A stretch of DNA of 64,000 bases from Roseomonas aerilata DSM 19363 (GTDB lineage: Bacteria; Pseudomonadota; Alphaproteobacteria; Acetobacterales; Acetobacteraceae), in the NCBI RefSeq assembly GCF_000711725.1, contig NZ_JONP01000018.1, positions 1 through 64,000 on the forward strand, given 5' to 3'. The notes beneath the pieces were generated by a model. The model was not told the DNA's origin. It did no database searches and was given only the letters and a program-made list of their open reading frames with translations. Shown here piece after piece: positions 24,214-33,634 of the stretch; positions within the stretch are counted from its first letter, which is position 1, and every line of letters begins with the position of its first letter. The position numbers were made by a program, and so were the translations under genes.

Positions 24214-24944
24214 GTCCGCCGCGCCCTCTCCATCACCTGCCGCATGCGGGAAACGGCGGCGGGGAGGCCCTCGAAGAGCGCCTGCCCCATGAGGAAGTGG
24301 CCGATGTTCAGTTCCACCACCTCCGGGATCGCGGCGAGGAGCGGGGCGGTGTCGTAGTCCAGGCCATGGCCGGCGTGGCACTCCATCCCGGCGGCGGCAA
24401 CGAGGCGGGCGGCTTCGCGCAGGCGCGCCAGCTCCGCGTCGCGCGCCGGGCCGGGCAGGGCGTCGCAGAAGCGGCCGGTGTGCAGTTCCACCGCGCGGGC
24501 GCCGAGGCGGGCGGCGGCCTCCACCTGATGGGGATCGGGGTCGAGGAAGAGGGAGGTGCGGATCCCCGCCCCGTTCAGGGCGGAGACCAACGGGGCGAGG
24601 TTCGCTTCGCCGCCGGCAGCGTCCAGCCCGCCCTCGGTCGTCACCTCGGCGCGGCGCTCGGGCACGATGCAGCAGGCATGGGGGCGCAGCGAGAGGGCGA
24701 TGGCCTGCATCTCCGCCGTCGCCGCCATTTCGAGGTTGATGGGGGCGGTCAGCGCCTGCCGCATCGCGCGGCAGTCGGCGTCGCGGATATGGCGGCGGTC
24801 CTCCCGCAGGTGGATCGTGATGCTGTCAGCGCCGTGCTCGAGAACGAGCCGCGCGGCGGCCAGCGGGTCGGGGTGGGTCCCGCCGCGCGCGTTCCGCAGG
24901 GTGGCGACATGGTCGACGTTCACGCCGAGCCGGATGGGGGTCAT
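24210..24944 (-). CDS. pdxJ: Pyridoxine 5'-phosphate synthase
   Basis: A 244-residue TIM-barrel enzyme that condenses 1-deoxyxylulose 5-phosphate with the PdxA product to form pyridoxine 5'-phosphate, the last ring-forming step of the DXP-dependent vitamin B6 route. Signature features are [16 protein letters not shown] at residues 5-20, [11 protein letters not shown] near 45-54, and G-H-G-L-D-Y-D in the C-terminal half. Length is normal. It overlaps pdxA upstream and the dioxygenase gene downstream by 4 bases each, so the three form one transcriptional unit. Confidence 0.97.
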   Translation of the reverse strand: MTPIRLGVNVDHVATLRNARGGTHPDPLAAARLVLEHGADSITIHLREDRRHIRDADCRAMRQALTAPINLEMAATAEMQAIALSLRPHACCIVPERRAEVTTEGGLDAAGGEANLAPLVSALNGAGIRTSLFLDPDPHQVEAAARLGARAVELHTGRFCDALPGPARDAELARLREAARLVAAAGMECHAGHGLDYDTAPLLAAIPEVVELNIGHFLMGQALFEGLPAAVSRMRQVMERARRT

Positions 24945-25957
24945 GCCGCGACGGGCTCCCTGTTGCGCCGTGCCGCCATCTCAGCCGCGAGGCGTAACGC
25001 CGCGACGAGGCTGCCGGGGTCGGCGGCGCCCTGCCCGGCGATGCCGAAGGCGGTCCCGTGGTCGGGCGAAGTGCGGATGATGGGGAGGCCGAGCGTGACG
25101 TTCACGCCGCCATCCATGTCGAGCGTCTTGATCGGGATCAGCGCCTGGTCGTGGTAGAGGCAGAGCGCGGCGTCGTAAGTAGTGCGGGCGCGGGCAGTGA
25201 ACATCGTGTCCGGCGGCAAGGGTCCGAAGGCGTCGATGCCGGCCGCGCGTAGCGCCTCGATGGCGGGGACGACGAGCGTTCCTTCCTCGTCGCCCATGGC
25301 GCCCTCCTCGCCCGCATGGGGATTGAGGCCCGCCACGGCGATGCGCGGGGCGGCGATGCCGAAGCCCTGCCGCAGCCCGGCGGCCAGTGCCTTCCCCGTG
25401 CGGATGATCTCGGCCGTCGTGAGGGTGTCGAGCGCGCGGCGCAGGGAGACGTGGATGGTCACGGGCACGACGCGCAGCATGGGCGAGGCGAGCAGCATGA
25501 CCGGCGGCTCGGCCGTGCCGGTCAGGGCGCCCAGGAACTCGGTATGGCCCGGGAAGGCGAAGCCGGTGCGGTAGAGAGTTGCCTTGCTGATGGGGTTGGT
25601 GACCACGCCACCGACGCGCCCAGCCTGGGCAAGGGCCACCGCCCGCTCGATGGAGCCAAGCACGGCGGGGGCATTCGCGGGATCGGGGCGTCCGGGCTCG
25701 GAGGGGACCGGCAGGCGCACGGTCATCACCGGCAGGCGCTCGGGGAAGACGGCGGCGGCCTCCTCAGGCCCCGAGACCTCGGCCACTGGCACCTCCCAGC
25801 CGAAGCCGGCGGCCAGGGCCGAGAGGCGGCGCGGATCGTCCAGCGCGACGAAGGCGGGGCCCTCCCGCCGCAACCGCGACCAGGCCGCAAGCGTGATCTC
25901 GCCCCCGATCCCCGCGGGGTCTCCCATGGTCAGGGCAAGGGGCGGGATCGATTCCAT
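24941..25957 (-). CDS. pdxA: 4-hydroxythreonine-4-phosphate dehydrogenase
   Basis: A 338-residue NAD-dependent, metal-dependent dehydrogenase that oxidises 4-phosphohydroxy-threonine, feeding PdxJ. The N-terminal [12 protein letters not shown] signature, F-P-G-H-T-E-F-L near residue 140, and the C-terminal [11 protein letters not shown] metal-site region are present. ATG 25957 (M-E-S-I-P-P) was chosen as it starts right before the conserved block; a longer opening to 26008 adds a non-conserved tail that would cross the palindrome at 25976-26011. It overlaps pdxJ by 4 bases and starts 67 bases after ilvD. Confidence 0.96.
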   Translation of the reverse strand: MESIPPLALTMGDPAGIGGEITLAAWSRLRREGPAFVALDDPRRLSALAAGFGWEVPVAEVSGPEEAAAVFPERLPVMTVRLPVPSEPGRPDPANAPAVLGSIERAVALAQAGRVGGVVTNPISKATLYRTGFAFPGHTEFLGALTGTAEPPVMLLASPMLRVVPVTIHVSLRRALDTLTTAEIIRTGKALAAGLRQGFGIAAPRIAVAGLNPHAGEEGAMGDEEGTLVVPAIEALRAAGIDAFGPLPPDTMFTARARTTYDAALCLYHDQALIPIKTLDMDGGVNVTLGLPIIRTSPDHGTAFGIAGQGAADPGSLVAALRLAAEMAARRNREPVAA

Positions 25958-25975
25958 CCGGGGTAAACTCGCACG

Positions 25976-26011
25976 GCCATGATCCGTCGCATCCCCTGCG
26001 CGGATCATGGC
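25976..26011. repeat. Perfect 11-bp inverted repeat between ilvD and pdxA
   Basis: GCCATGATCCG (25976-25986) and its exact reverse complement (26001-26011) flank a 14-base loop. It lies 14 bases after the ilvD stop and 19 bases before the pdxA start on the minus strand. With no T-run it could be an RNA hairpin ending ilvD or an operator for the pdx operon. Confidence 0.55.
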
Positions 26012-26024
26012 TGGACTGCCCGGT

Positions 26025-27749
26025 TCAGATATCGGCGTAGACGTGGGTCTCGGCCGCGCCGCCCGGATGTGTCACCGCGCCGAGGTGGGCAGGACCGACG
26101 AGCTGGGCGTATTTCCACAGGGCGCCCGCGTTGTAGTCCGTGCCGCGCGGCTTCCAGGCGGCACGGCGCGCGGCCAGCTCCTCCTCCGGCAGGTCCACGT
26201 CGATCGTGCCCTTCTCGGCGTCGATGACGATGCGGTCGCCGTCCTTCAGCAGCGCGATCGGGCCGCCGACCGCCGCCTCGGGACCGACATGACCGATGCA
26301 GAAGCCGCGCGTGGCGCCGGAGAAGCGGCCGTCGGTGATGAGCGCGACCTCGCCTCCCATGCCCTGGCCGTAGAGGGCCGCGGTGGTGGAGAGCATCTCG
26401 CGCATACCGGGGCCGCCCTTGGGGCCTTCGTAGCGGATGATGATGACGTCGCCCGGCTTGTAGGCGCGGGCCTCCACGGCGGCGAAGGCGTCCTCCTCGC
26501 AGTCGAAGCAGAGGGCGGTGCCCTCAAACCGGAGCTCCTTCATGCCCGCCACCTTCACGATGGCGCCGTCGGGGGCGAGGTTGCCCTTCAGCCCCACCAC
26601 GCCGCCGGTCGGCGAGATCGGGTCGGAGACGGGGCGGATCACGTCCTGGTCCTTCGGGAAGATCACCTCGCGGTGGTTCTCGGCGAGGGACTTGCCGGTC
26701 ACGGTCAGGCAGTCGCCGTGCAGCAGCCCGGCATCGAGCAGCGCCTTCACGATCACGGGGATGCCGCCGACCTTGTAGACGTCGAAGGCCACGTAGCGGC
26801 CGCCCGGCTTGAGGTCGCCGATATAGGGCGCCTTGCGCATAATCTCCGCCACGTCGTGCAGCGTGAACTTGATCCCCGCCTCATGCGCCATGGCCGGCAG
26901 GTGCAGGCCGGCATTGGTGGAGCCGCCGGTCGCGCCGACGATGAGGGCCGCGTTGTAGAGGCTCTCCTTCGTGACGATGTCGCGCGGGCGGATGTTCTTC
27001 CGCAGCAGGTCCATCACGGCCTTGCCGGATTCCACGGCCCACTTGTCGCGGTCCTCGTAGGGCGCCGGGGCGCCGGCGGAACCGGGCAGCGCGAGGCCGA
27101 TCGCCTCGGAAACGGTCGCCATGGTGTTCGCGGTGAACTGGCCGCCGCAGGCGCCCGCGCTCGGGCAGGCGACGCATTCGAGGGCGTGCAGGTCCTCGTC
27201 CGACATGTTGCCGGCGGCGTGCTGGCCGACCGCCTCGAACACGTCCACCACCGTGACGTCGCGGCCCTGGAACTTACCGGGCAGGATCGAGCCGCCATAC
27301 ATGAACACGCTCGGCACGTTCAGGCGCAGCATCGCCATCATCATGCCCGGCAGCGACTTGTCGCACCCGGCGAGGCCCACCATCGCGTCGTAGCAGTGGC
27401 CGCGCATGGTCAGCTCCACAGTGTCCGCGATGGCGTCGCGGGAGGCGAGCGAGGACTTCATGCCCTGGTGGCCCATGGCGATGCCGTCGGTGACCGTGAT
27501 GGTCGTGAACTCGCGGGGCGTGCCGAGGGCGTGCTTCACGCCGATTTTCACGCTCTGCGCCTGGCGGGAAAGCGCGATGTTGCAGGGCGCGGCCTCGTTC
27601 CAGCAGGTGGCGACGCCGACCAGCGGCTGTGCGATCTCCTCCTCGGTCAGGCCCATCGCGTAGTAGTAGCTGCGGTGCGGGGCGCGCTCGGGGCCGACCG
27701 TCACATGGCGGCTGGGGAGGCGCGACTTGTCCCAGGTGTTGTCCGGCAT
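26025..27749 (-). CDS. ilvD: Dihydroxy-acid dehydratase
   Basis: A 574-residue Fe-S dehydratase that makes 2-oxo acids in isoleucine and valine synthesis. Cluster cysteines C49 (A-T-C-W-N), C129 (G-C-D-K) and C201 (A-C-G-G-Q) are present, along with C-P-S-A-G-A-C-G-G and the C-terminal [10 protein letters not shown]. Of two nearby ATGs, 27749 has the better spacing to GAAGGG; the other is six bases upstream. A longer opening to 27926 extends into the intergenic region and is not conserved. It is monocistronic, divergent from the histidine-phosphatase gene, with the palindrome at 25976-26011 downstream. Confidence 0.97.
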   Translation of the reverse strand: MPDNTWDKSRLPSRHVTVGPERAPHRSYYYAMGLTEEEIAQPLVGVATCWNEAAPCNIALSRQAQSVKIGVKHALGTPREFTTITVTDGIAMGHQGMKSSLASRDAIADTVELTMRGHCYDAMVGLAGCDKSLPGMMMAMLRLNVPSVFMYGGSILPGKFQGRDVTVVDVFEAVGQHAAGNMSDEDLHALECVACPSAGACGGQFTANTMATVSEAIGLALPGSAGAPAPYEDRDKWAVESGKAVMDLLRKNIRPRDIVTKESLYNAALIVGATGGSTNAGLHLPAMAHEAGIKFTLHDVAEIMRKAPYIGDLKPGGRYVAFDVYKVGGIPVIVKALLDAGLLHGDCLTVTGKSLAENHREVIFPKDQDVIRPVSDPISPTGGVVGLKGNLAPDGAIVKVAGMKELRFEGTALCFDCEEDAFAAVEARAYKPGDVIIIRYEGPKGGPGMREMLSTTAALYGQGMGGEVALITDGRFSGATRGFCIGHVGPEAAVGGPIALLKDGDRIVIDAEKGTIDVDLPEEELAARRAAWKPRGTDYNAGALWKYAQLVGPAHLGAVTHPGGAAETHVYADI

Positions 27750-27943
27750 CGGCATTTCCCTTCTTGTAGGGCCGTGTATCGCGCAACAAACCGGGCGGAT
27801 CAACGCGCCAGCACGCAATGCAGGCTCCCGCGGGCTGCTCCCCGGAGGTGCCCTGCACACGGGGATGTCACTGCTGCCGTAGGATTTCGGGCGCGATAGT
27901 CCCCTCCCCGACCCTACGCACAGCACCTTCGAGTGAGGCTGCG

Positions 27944-28588
27944 ATGCGCATTCCTTCCCCCCTTCTCCCGGCTTTCCTGGCCGCGATGCTCACAAGCGCC
28001 CTCGCACCGACCGCCCAGGGGCAGTCCGGGCCATCCGCCGCCGAGCTGGCGGAGGCGCTGCGGCAGGGCGGACTTGTCCTCTACATGCGCCATCCGGCGA
28101 CCGAGGCCAGGACGGATGCGGAGGAGGTGGATTTCGCGGATTGCGCGACCCAGCGGAACCTGAGTGATGCCGGGCGGCAGGTGGCCGCCGAGGTCGGGGC
28201 TGCGCTGCGCGCCATCCGCGCCCGCGTCGGCCGGGCCGTGACGAGCGAGTACTGCCGTGCCCGGGAGACGGCGCGACTCATGGGCGTGTCCGGGGCGGAG
28301 GTTGATGGCGCGCTGAACGACGGCGGACGAATGCTGGCCAAAGGCCCCTCTTCCCCGCAGGCGGAGGCGCTGCGGGCCATGCTGCGCGCCCGGCCGGAAG
28401 CCGGCGAGGTGACGCTGATCGTGGCGCACCGGCCGAATCTCGTGGACGCGGCCGGTGCGGGTTTCGCCGATCTGGGCGAGGCGGAGATCGTGGTTTTCCG
28501 GGCGGTGCCCGACGAAGCGGGTTTCGCGACCTTGGCCCGGATCAGGGCCGCCGACTGGCCCGCGCTTGTCGCGGCGTCGGGAAGCTAG
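27944..28588 (+). CDS. Exported histidine phosphatase-like protein
   Basis: A 214-residue protein with a clear signal peptide (about residues 1-27, L-L-P-A-F-L-A-A-M-L-T-S-A then A-Q-G-Q). The phosphatase core has R49-H50-P in place of the usual R-H-G, S-E-Y-C-R-A-R-E-T-A at 101-110, and a second catalytic histidine H162 in V-A-H-R-P-N. These features place it in the phosphoglycerate-mutase-like superfamily, in the small secreted group often annotated only as histidine phosphatase family. It would act in the periplasm on an unknown phosphoester. ATG 27944 has GAGG five bases upstream; the opening further upstream lacks a signal peptide at its start. Confidence 0.85.
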   Translation: MRIPSPLLPAFLAAMLTSALAPTAQGQSGPSAAELAEALRQGGLVLYMRHPATEARTDAEEVDFADCATQRNLSDAGRQVAAEVGAALRAIRARVGRAVTSEYCRARETARLMGVSGAEVDGALNDGGRMLAKGPSSPQAEALRAMLRARPEAGEVTLIVAHRPNLVDAAGAGFADLGEAEIVVFRAVPDEAGFATLARIRAADWPALVAASGS

Positions 28589-28672
28589 GACCTTCTCCCC
28601 AGCCGTGGCAGTGGACAGGCGTGCCGGCACCCTGCTCGACCAACCGACGACCTCGCCCGTTCAAGCGTCGCG

Positions 28673-29230
28673 TCAGCCGACGCCGCGCACCGCTTCCTCG
28701 GCCCGGCGCCGGGCCTCCTGCCAGAGGCGCAATTCGCTCTTCGCATCCTCAAGGGCGCGGTGGGCTGGCGTGGCCTCCCGCTGTTCCCGGACGATATCGG
28801 CGAGGATTTCGGCCAGAAGTTTATCGCACCGGGATGGCTCCACCCCCGCGGCGGTGAGGGCCGCAAGGGCGGCGTCGCGCCTCGCATCCTCCGTATCGCG
28901 CAGGCGCAGGGCGTGTCGGGGCTGCCCGGCGGCGCGCAGGAGGCGGCTGAGCCATTGCCCGTCCCAGGACGGGGCGGAAGCGTAGAGAGCATGGCCGGAG
29001 AGCTCCGCCAGCATCCGTCGCGCTACTTCGCCGTGCGGCTCGCCTTCGCGCTCCAGCCGCTCGCGCGTGAGGCGATGGATGGCCTCGGCCTCGGCGCTCC
29101 ACTCGGTCCAATCCGGGGCCGGGCGGATGAGGTGGCTCTCCTCCCGGCCGTCTTCCCGCACCCAGCCGACCTCGACGGGAAAGCTCCGCTTGCCGAGGCT
29201 GCTCGCCTCGAAGTCGAGGAAGACGATCAC
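28673..29230 (-). CDS. DEDDh 3'-5' exonuclease
   Basis: A 185-residue DnaQ-like exonuclease domain without further domains. The five DEDDh residues are in place: D6 and E8 (F-L-D-F-E-A-S-S), D90 (S-W-D-G-Q-W), H157 and D162 (A-H-R-A-L-E-D-A). Such small proteins act on single-stranded DNA or short RNA ends; this one is not polymerase III epsilon by size or context. The tail after residue 165 is helical and charged. Its start overlaps the stop of the transporter gene upstream by 4 bases, though no functional link between them is obvious. Confidence 0.85.
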   Translation of the reverse strand: MIVFLDFEASSLGKRSFPVEVGWVREDGREESHLIRPAPDWTEWSAEAEAIHRLTRERLEREGEPHGEVARRMLAELSGHALYASAPSWDGQWLSRLLRAAGQPRHALRLRDTEDARRDAALAALTAAGVEPSRCDKLLAEILADIVREQREATPAHRALEDAKSELRLWQEARRRAEEAVRGVG

Positions 29231-30570
29231 CGGGCGGGCGGGGCGGCACTCTGCTCCCGCGCCAGGTGGCCGTGCACGCGCGGCTCGCGCATGGAAAGGG
29301 CCGAGAGGAGGGAGAGGATGCAGAAGCCGGACACGTACCAGAAGAAGGTGCTCTCCATCCCCTGGGACTTGAACCAGAGCGCGACGTACTCGGCCGTGCC
29401 GCCGAAGAGGCTATTTGCGATCGCGTAGCCGAGCCCGACGCCGAGCGCGCGGATCTCGGCCGGGAACAGCTCCGCCTTCACCACGCCGGAAATGGATGTG
29501 TAGAAGCTGACCACCGCGAGGGCGCCGAAGATGATGGCGAAGGCCGTCGTGCTGCTCTGGACCCCCGCCAGAAGGGAGAGGAGCGGCACCGTCATGATGG
29601 CGCCGCCCAGGCCGAAGATGATGAGGCAGACGCGCCGGCCGATCCGGTCCGACAGGGCACCGATCACGGGCTGGAGCAGCATGTAGCAGAAGAGCACCAC
29701 GGTCATGGTGACGCTCGCCCGCTCCGCCGAGAAGCCGGCGGTGTTGACGAGGAATTTCTGCATGTAGGTCGTGTAGGTATAGAAGGCGAGGCTGCCGCCG
29801 GCGGTGAGAAGGATCACCTGCATCAGCGGCTTGGGGTGCTGCAGCAGCAGCGAGATCGTCCCGGCGCCGCTCTTCGAGCGATCGGCCGCCGTGGTCGTCT
29901 CGTGCAGCGCGCGGCGGAGGAACAGCGCGACGATCGCCGCCGCAGCGCCGATGAGGAAGGGGATGCGCCAACCCCAGGCACGAATCTCGTCCGGCGTCAG
30001 GACCGCCTGCAGCACCACGAGCACGAGCAGGGCGAGAAGTTGTCCGCCGATCAGCGTGACATACTGGAAGGAGGCGAAGAAGCCGCGATGCCTCTGCGTC
30101 GCGACCTCGCTCATATAGGTGGCGCTGGTGCCGTACTCGCCCCCGACCGAGAGGCCCTGGATCAGCCGCGCCACCACCAGCAGGACGGGTGCCGCGACGC
30201 CGATGCTCGCATGGGTCGGCAGCACCGCGATCATGAGCGAGCCGAAGCACATCATGAGGACCGAGGCCATCATGGAGGCGCGGCGCCCGTAGCGGTCCGC
30301 GACCGAGCCGAAGAGCCAGCCGCCGATCGGGCGCATGAGGAAGCCGACCGCGAAGATGGCGGCGGCGTTCAGGAGCTGCGTCGTGCGGTCCCCGGCCGGG
30401 AAGAAGGCCGGGGCGAAGTAGAGCGCCGTCGCTGCATAGACGTAGAAGTCATACCACTCGACGAGATTCCCGGAGGAACCTCCGATGATCGCCATCACGC
30501 GGCGGCGGGTATCGGCGCGCTCCTCCACAGCGGACGGGTTGGCCAGGACGGCCGCGGGCTGTTCGGGCAT
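29227..30570 (-). CDS. MFS transporter, MHS (metabolite:H+ symporter) family
   Basis: A 447-residue, twelve-helix transporter. The MHS signature is clear: [12 protein letters not shown] near residues 34-45, the loop [10 protein letters not shown] near 88-97, [13 protein letters not shown], and [11 protein letters not shown] in the second half. Homologues move alpha-ketoglutarate (KgtP), shikimate, proline/betaine or citrate with protons; KgtP-like fits best by the overall pattern but the substrate is unproven. ATG 30570 was chosen since it begins just ahead of the conserved region; the opening to 30615 adds a basic tail. It is coupled to the exonuclease gene downstream. Confidence 0.88.
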   Translation of the reverse strand: MPEQPAAVLANPSAVEERADTRRRVMAIIGGSSGNLVEWYDFYVYAATALYFAPAFFPAGDRTTQLLNAAAIFAVGFLMRPIGGWLFGSVADRYGRRASMMASVLMMCFGSLMIAVLPTHASIGVAAPVLLVVARLIQGLSVGGEYGTSATYMSEVATQRHRGFFASFQYVTLIGGQLLALLVLVVLQAVLTPDEIRAWGWRIPFLIGAAAAIVALFLRRALHETTTAADRSKSGAGTISLLLQHPKPLMQVILLTAGGSLAFYTYTTYMQKFLVNTAGFSAERASVTMTVVLFCYMLLQPVIGALSDRIGRRVCLIIFGLGGAIMTVPLLSLLAGVQSSTTAFAIIFGALAVVSFYTSISGVVKAELFPAEIRALGVGLGYAIANSLFGGTAEYVALWFKSQGMESTFFWYVSGFCILSLLSALSMREPRVHGHLAREQSAAPPAR

Positions 30571-30666
30571 GAGGATCTCGCGCGGAGGGGGACGGCGCCG
30601 AGGCGCCTTTTTCAAGAAAGCCCCCGCGAGCGGCGTGGTTTCAGGCGGGTCCTTACCCCCGGTCCC

Positions 30667-30852
30667 TCAGCGATAGACGACGTAGCGCAGGATGTAGATC
30701 GCGCAGAGCACGGCGCTGAACAGCGCGCCGAGCCGGACCGCCGCCTGCTCGGTGATGGGCGGATTCCGGTCGATCCGCGGCAGGCGGGTGCGGCACCAGA
30801 GGATAGGCACGACCGCCAGCACCGTCAGGGCGAAGAAGTCGAAGAAGCGCAC
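30667..30852 (-). CDS. Small membrane protein downstream of valS
   Basis: A 61-residue protein with two hydrophobic segments (about 5-18, F-F-A-L-T-V-L-A-V-V-P-I-L; and about 39-58, L-G-A-L-F-S-A-V-L-C-A-I-Y-I-L) separated by a basic loop with N-P-P-I-T-E-Q-A. It starts with GTG two bases after the valS stop, so it is probably translated from the valS mRNA by reinitiation. I do not recognise a named family. The segregation of hydrophobic and polar stretches and the tight spacing favour a real gene over chance. It could be an inner-membrane micro-protein of unknown role. Confidence 0.6.
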   Translation of the reverse strand: MRFFDFFALTVLAVVPILWCRTRLPRIDRNPPITEQAAVRLGALFSAVLCAIYILRYVVYR

Positions 30853-30854
30853 GT

Positions 30855-33551
30855 TCAGGCCGCGATGCGGGCGATGGCCGCGGCGAGGCGCGCGGCCTCG
30901 GCCTCGGCGCTGCGCAGGCGCTCTCGGGTCTCCTCGACCACCTCCTCCTTCGCGCGGGTGGTGAAGTCCGGGTTGGCAAGCTTCGTCGCGATCTTGCGGG
31001 CCTCGGCCTCGGCCTTCGCGTGGTCCTTGGCCAGGCGGGTGCGCTCGGCCGCCAGGTCAACCACGCCGGCGAGCGGCAGCATCACCGTCGCCTCGCCGAC
31101 CACCGCCTGGGCCACGCCTTCCGGGATCGTGCCCTCCAGCGGCCGAACCTCGGTCGCGCGCGCCAGGCGCCGGATCGGCTCGATCCATCGGGCGGCGCGG
31201 GCCAGGGTCTCCGCGGATGCACCCTGCACCAGCAGGGGCACCGTGACGGAGGGCGGCACGTTCACCTCGGCCCGCACCACGCGGATCTCCGTGATGAAGG
31301 AGACGAGCCAGTCCAGCTCCGCCCGCGCGTCCGCGGCGCCCGGCACCTCAACCGGCGCGGGCCAGGGCGTGCGGATGAGGCTGCCCTCCGGCCCATACCC
31401 GAAGCGGTCCCAGAGCTCCTCGGTGACATAGGGCATGACGGGGTGCGCCAGGCGCAGGATCACGCCCAGCACGTGCTGCGCGGCGCCCTTCACCTCGCTC
31501 TTCTCGGCGCTATCCGGGCCCATGAGGGCGGGCTTCGCGAGTTCGAGGAACCAGTCGCAGAAACCGCCCCAGGTGAAGCGGTAGAGGGCGGCGGCGTAGT
31601 CGTCGAGGCGGTAGGACTCGAGTGCGGCCGTCGCTTCCGCAACAGCGGCATTGGCGCCGTCAACGATCCAGCGCGCGAGCGGCGTGGCCGCGGTGGAGGG
31701 ATCGAAATCGGCATCCGGCGCGATCCCGTTCATCTCGCAGAAGCGCGCGGCGTTCCAGAGCTTGGTGACGAAGGCGCGGTTGCTCTCCACTTTCTGCCGC
31801 CCGAGGCGCACGTCGCGCCCTGGTCCCGCGAAGGAGGCCAGGGTGAAGCGCAGGGCGTCGGTGCCGTAGGCGTCCGCCAGCTCCAGCGGGTCCATGACGT
31901 TGCCCTTGGACTTCGACATCTTCTGCCCGCGCTCGTCGCGCACGAGGCCGTGGATGTTGACGGTCCGGAAGGGCACGTCGCCCATGAAGTGGATGCCGAG
32001 CATCATCATCCGGGCAACCCAGAAGAAGATGATGTCGAAACCCGTCACCAGCACGTCGCCGGGGTAGTAGCGGGCCAGTTCCGGCGTCTTCTCGGGCCAG
32101 CCGAGGGTGGAGAAGGGCCAGAGGCCGGAGGAGAACCAGGTGTCCAGCACGTCGGGGTCGCGGGTGAGCGCCACCTCCTGCCCGTAATGGGCGCGGGCGG
32201 CGGCGGCGGCTTCCTTCGCCGTGCGCTCGACGAAGAAGTGGCCGTCGGGCCCGTACCAGGCGGGGATCTGGTGGCCCCACCAGAGCTGGCGGGAGATGCA
32301 CCAGGGCTGGATGTCACGCATCCAGGCAAAGAAGGTGTTCTCCCACTGCTTCGGCACGAACTGGGTGCGGCCGGTCTCCACCGCCTCGATCGCGGGCTTA
32401 GCGAGGGTCGCGGCATCGGCATACCACTGCCAGGTCAGCCGCGGCTCGATCGGCACGCCGGAACGGTCGCCATGCGGCACGGCATGGGTATGCGGCTCGA
32501 TGGCCTCCACCAGCTCCAGGCGCTCCAACTCGGCGATAAGGGCCTTGCGAGCCTCGAAGCGGTCCTTGCCGGCGAGGTCGCGGATCCAGGCAGGATCGGC
32601 CACGCCCGGCACCGCCCGCAGATCGGCCTCGATCTCGTCGAGGCTCACGCGCCCCTCGGCGTCCAGCACCGTCGGCGCGGGCAGGTTGTGGCGGCGGGCG
32701 ACCTCGAAGTCGTTGAAGTCGTGGCCCGGCGTGATCTTCACCGCGCCCGAACCCTTCTCGGGGTCGGAATAGGCGTCGGCCACCACGGGGATGCGGCGGC
32801 CGGTGATCGGCAGGATGAGGAACTTGCCCACCAGGTCGCGGAAGCGGTCGTCATCCGGGTGCACCGCCACCGCAGTGTCGCCCAGCATCGTCTCCGGGCG
32901 GGTGGTCGCAACGACGAGGAAGCGGCCCGCCTCGCCTTCCACGGGGTAGCGGAGGTGCCAGAGGCTGCCCTTCACCTCCCGGCTCTCCACCTCCAGGTCG
33001 GAGATGGCGGTCTGGAACTTCACGTCCCAGTTCACCAGACGGCGGTCGCGGTAGATGAGGCCCTGGCGGTGCAGGGTGACGAAGACCTCCCGCACGGCGA
33101 CGGAAAGGCCCTCGTCCATGGTGAAGCGCTCGCGCGACCAGTCGAGGCTCGCGCCCATGCGGCGGAGCTGGCGGGTGATGGTGCCGCCGCTCTCGGCCTT
33201 CCATTTCCAGACGCGCTCGAGGAAGGCCTCGCGGCCCATCTGCCGGCGGTCCAGCCCCTCGGCCGCCAGCAGGCGCTCCACCACCATCTGCGTCGCAATG
33301 CCCGCGTGGTCCGTGCCGGGCTGCCAGAGGGCGTCGCGGCCCTGCATGCGGCGGAAGCGGATCAGCGTGTCCTGGATCGTCACGTCGAGCGCGTGGCCCA
33401 CGTGGAGGCTGCCGGTGACGTTCGGCGGCGGGATCATGATGGCGAAGGGCTGCGCGTCGGAGGCCGGATTCGCCGTAAAGGCGCCGGAGGCCTCCCAGCC
33501 TTCATAGAGGCGCGGCTCGTAGCCGGCGGGCGAGAGGGTCTTGTCGAGCAT
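30855..33551 (-). CDS. valS: Valyl-tRNA synthetase
   Basis: An 898-residue class I synthetase charging tRNA-Val and editing mischarged threonine. The HIGH-type motif is H49-V-G-H52 within P-P-N-V-T-G-S-L, and K-M-S-K-S lies at about residues 544-548. The editing CP1 domain (about 180-340) and anticodon domain are in place, followed by the C-terminal coiled-coil arm (about 835-898, rich in E, A, R) characteristic of ValRS. It lies 83 bases after popZ, a neighbourhood seen in Caulobacter and other alphaproteobacteria, and the small membrane protein gene follows. Confidence 0.98.
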   Translation of the reverse strand: MLDKTLSPAGYEPRLYEGWEASGAFTANPASDAQPFAIMIPPPNVTGSLHVGHALDVTIQDTLIRFRRMQGRDALWQPGTDHAGIATQMVVERLLAAEGLDRRQMGREAFLERVWKWKAESGGTITRQLRRMGASLDWSRERFTMDEGLSVAVREVFVTLHRQGLIYRDRRLVNWDVKFQTAISDLEVESREVKGSLWHLRYPVEGEAGRFLVVATTRPETMLGDTAVAVHPDDDRFRDLVGKFLILPITGRRIPVVADAYSDPEKGSGAVKITPGHDFNDFEVARRHNLPAPTVLDAEGRVSLDEIEADLRAVPGVADPAWIRDLAGKDRFEARKALIAELERLELVEAIEPHTHAVPHGDRSGVPIEPRLTWQWYADAATLAKPAIEAVETGRTQFVPKQWENTFFAWMRDIQPWCISRQLWWGHQIPAWYGPDGHFFVERTAKEAAAAARAHYGQEVALTRDPDVLDTWFSSGLWPFSTLGWPEKTPELARYYPGDVLVTGFDIIFFWVARMMMLGIHFMGDVPFRTVNIHGLVRDERGQKMSKSKGNVMDPLELADAYGTDALRFTLASFAGPGRDVRLGRQKVESNRAFVTKLWNAARFCEMNGIAPDADFDPSTAATPLARWIVDGANAAVAEATAALESYRLDDYAAALYRFTWGGFCDWFLELAKPALMGPDSAEKSEVKGAAQHVLGVILRLAHPVMPYVTEELWDRFGYGPEGSLIRTPWPAPVEVPGAADARAELDWLVSFITEIRVVRAEVNVPPSVTVPLLVQGASAETLARAARWIEPIRRLARATEVRPLEGTIPEGVAQAVVGEATVMLPLAGVVDLAAERTRLAKDHAKAEAEARKIATKLANPDFTTRAKEEVVEETRERLRSAEAEAARLAAAIARIAA

Positions 33552-33634
33552 GGCCGGAGGCTTGGCGCGGGGGCCCGCCCGCCGTCAAGGCCCCTGCGCG
33601 GCCGGTCTGCCCCGCGCGGGAACCCGCGGAGGCC

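Noticed and set aside
26007-27899. 630-codon plus-strand frame antisense to ilvD, and similar long frames at 29266-31431, 33704-35899, 59848-61065 and 62039-63472
   Set aside because: All are shadows of well-supported genes on the other strand, again caused by base composition.
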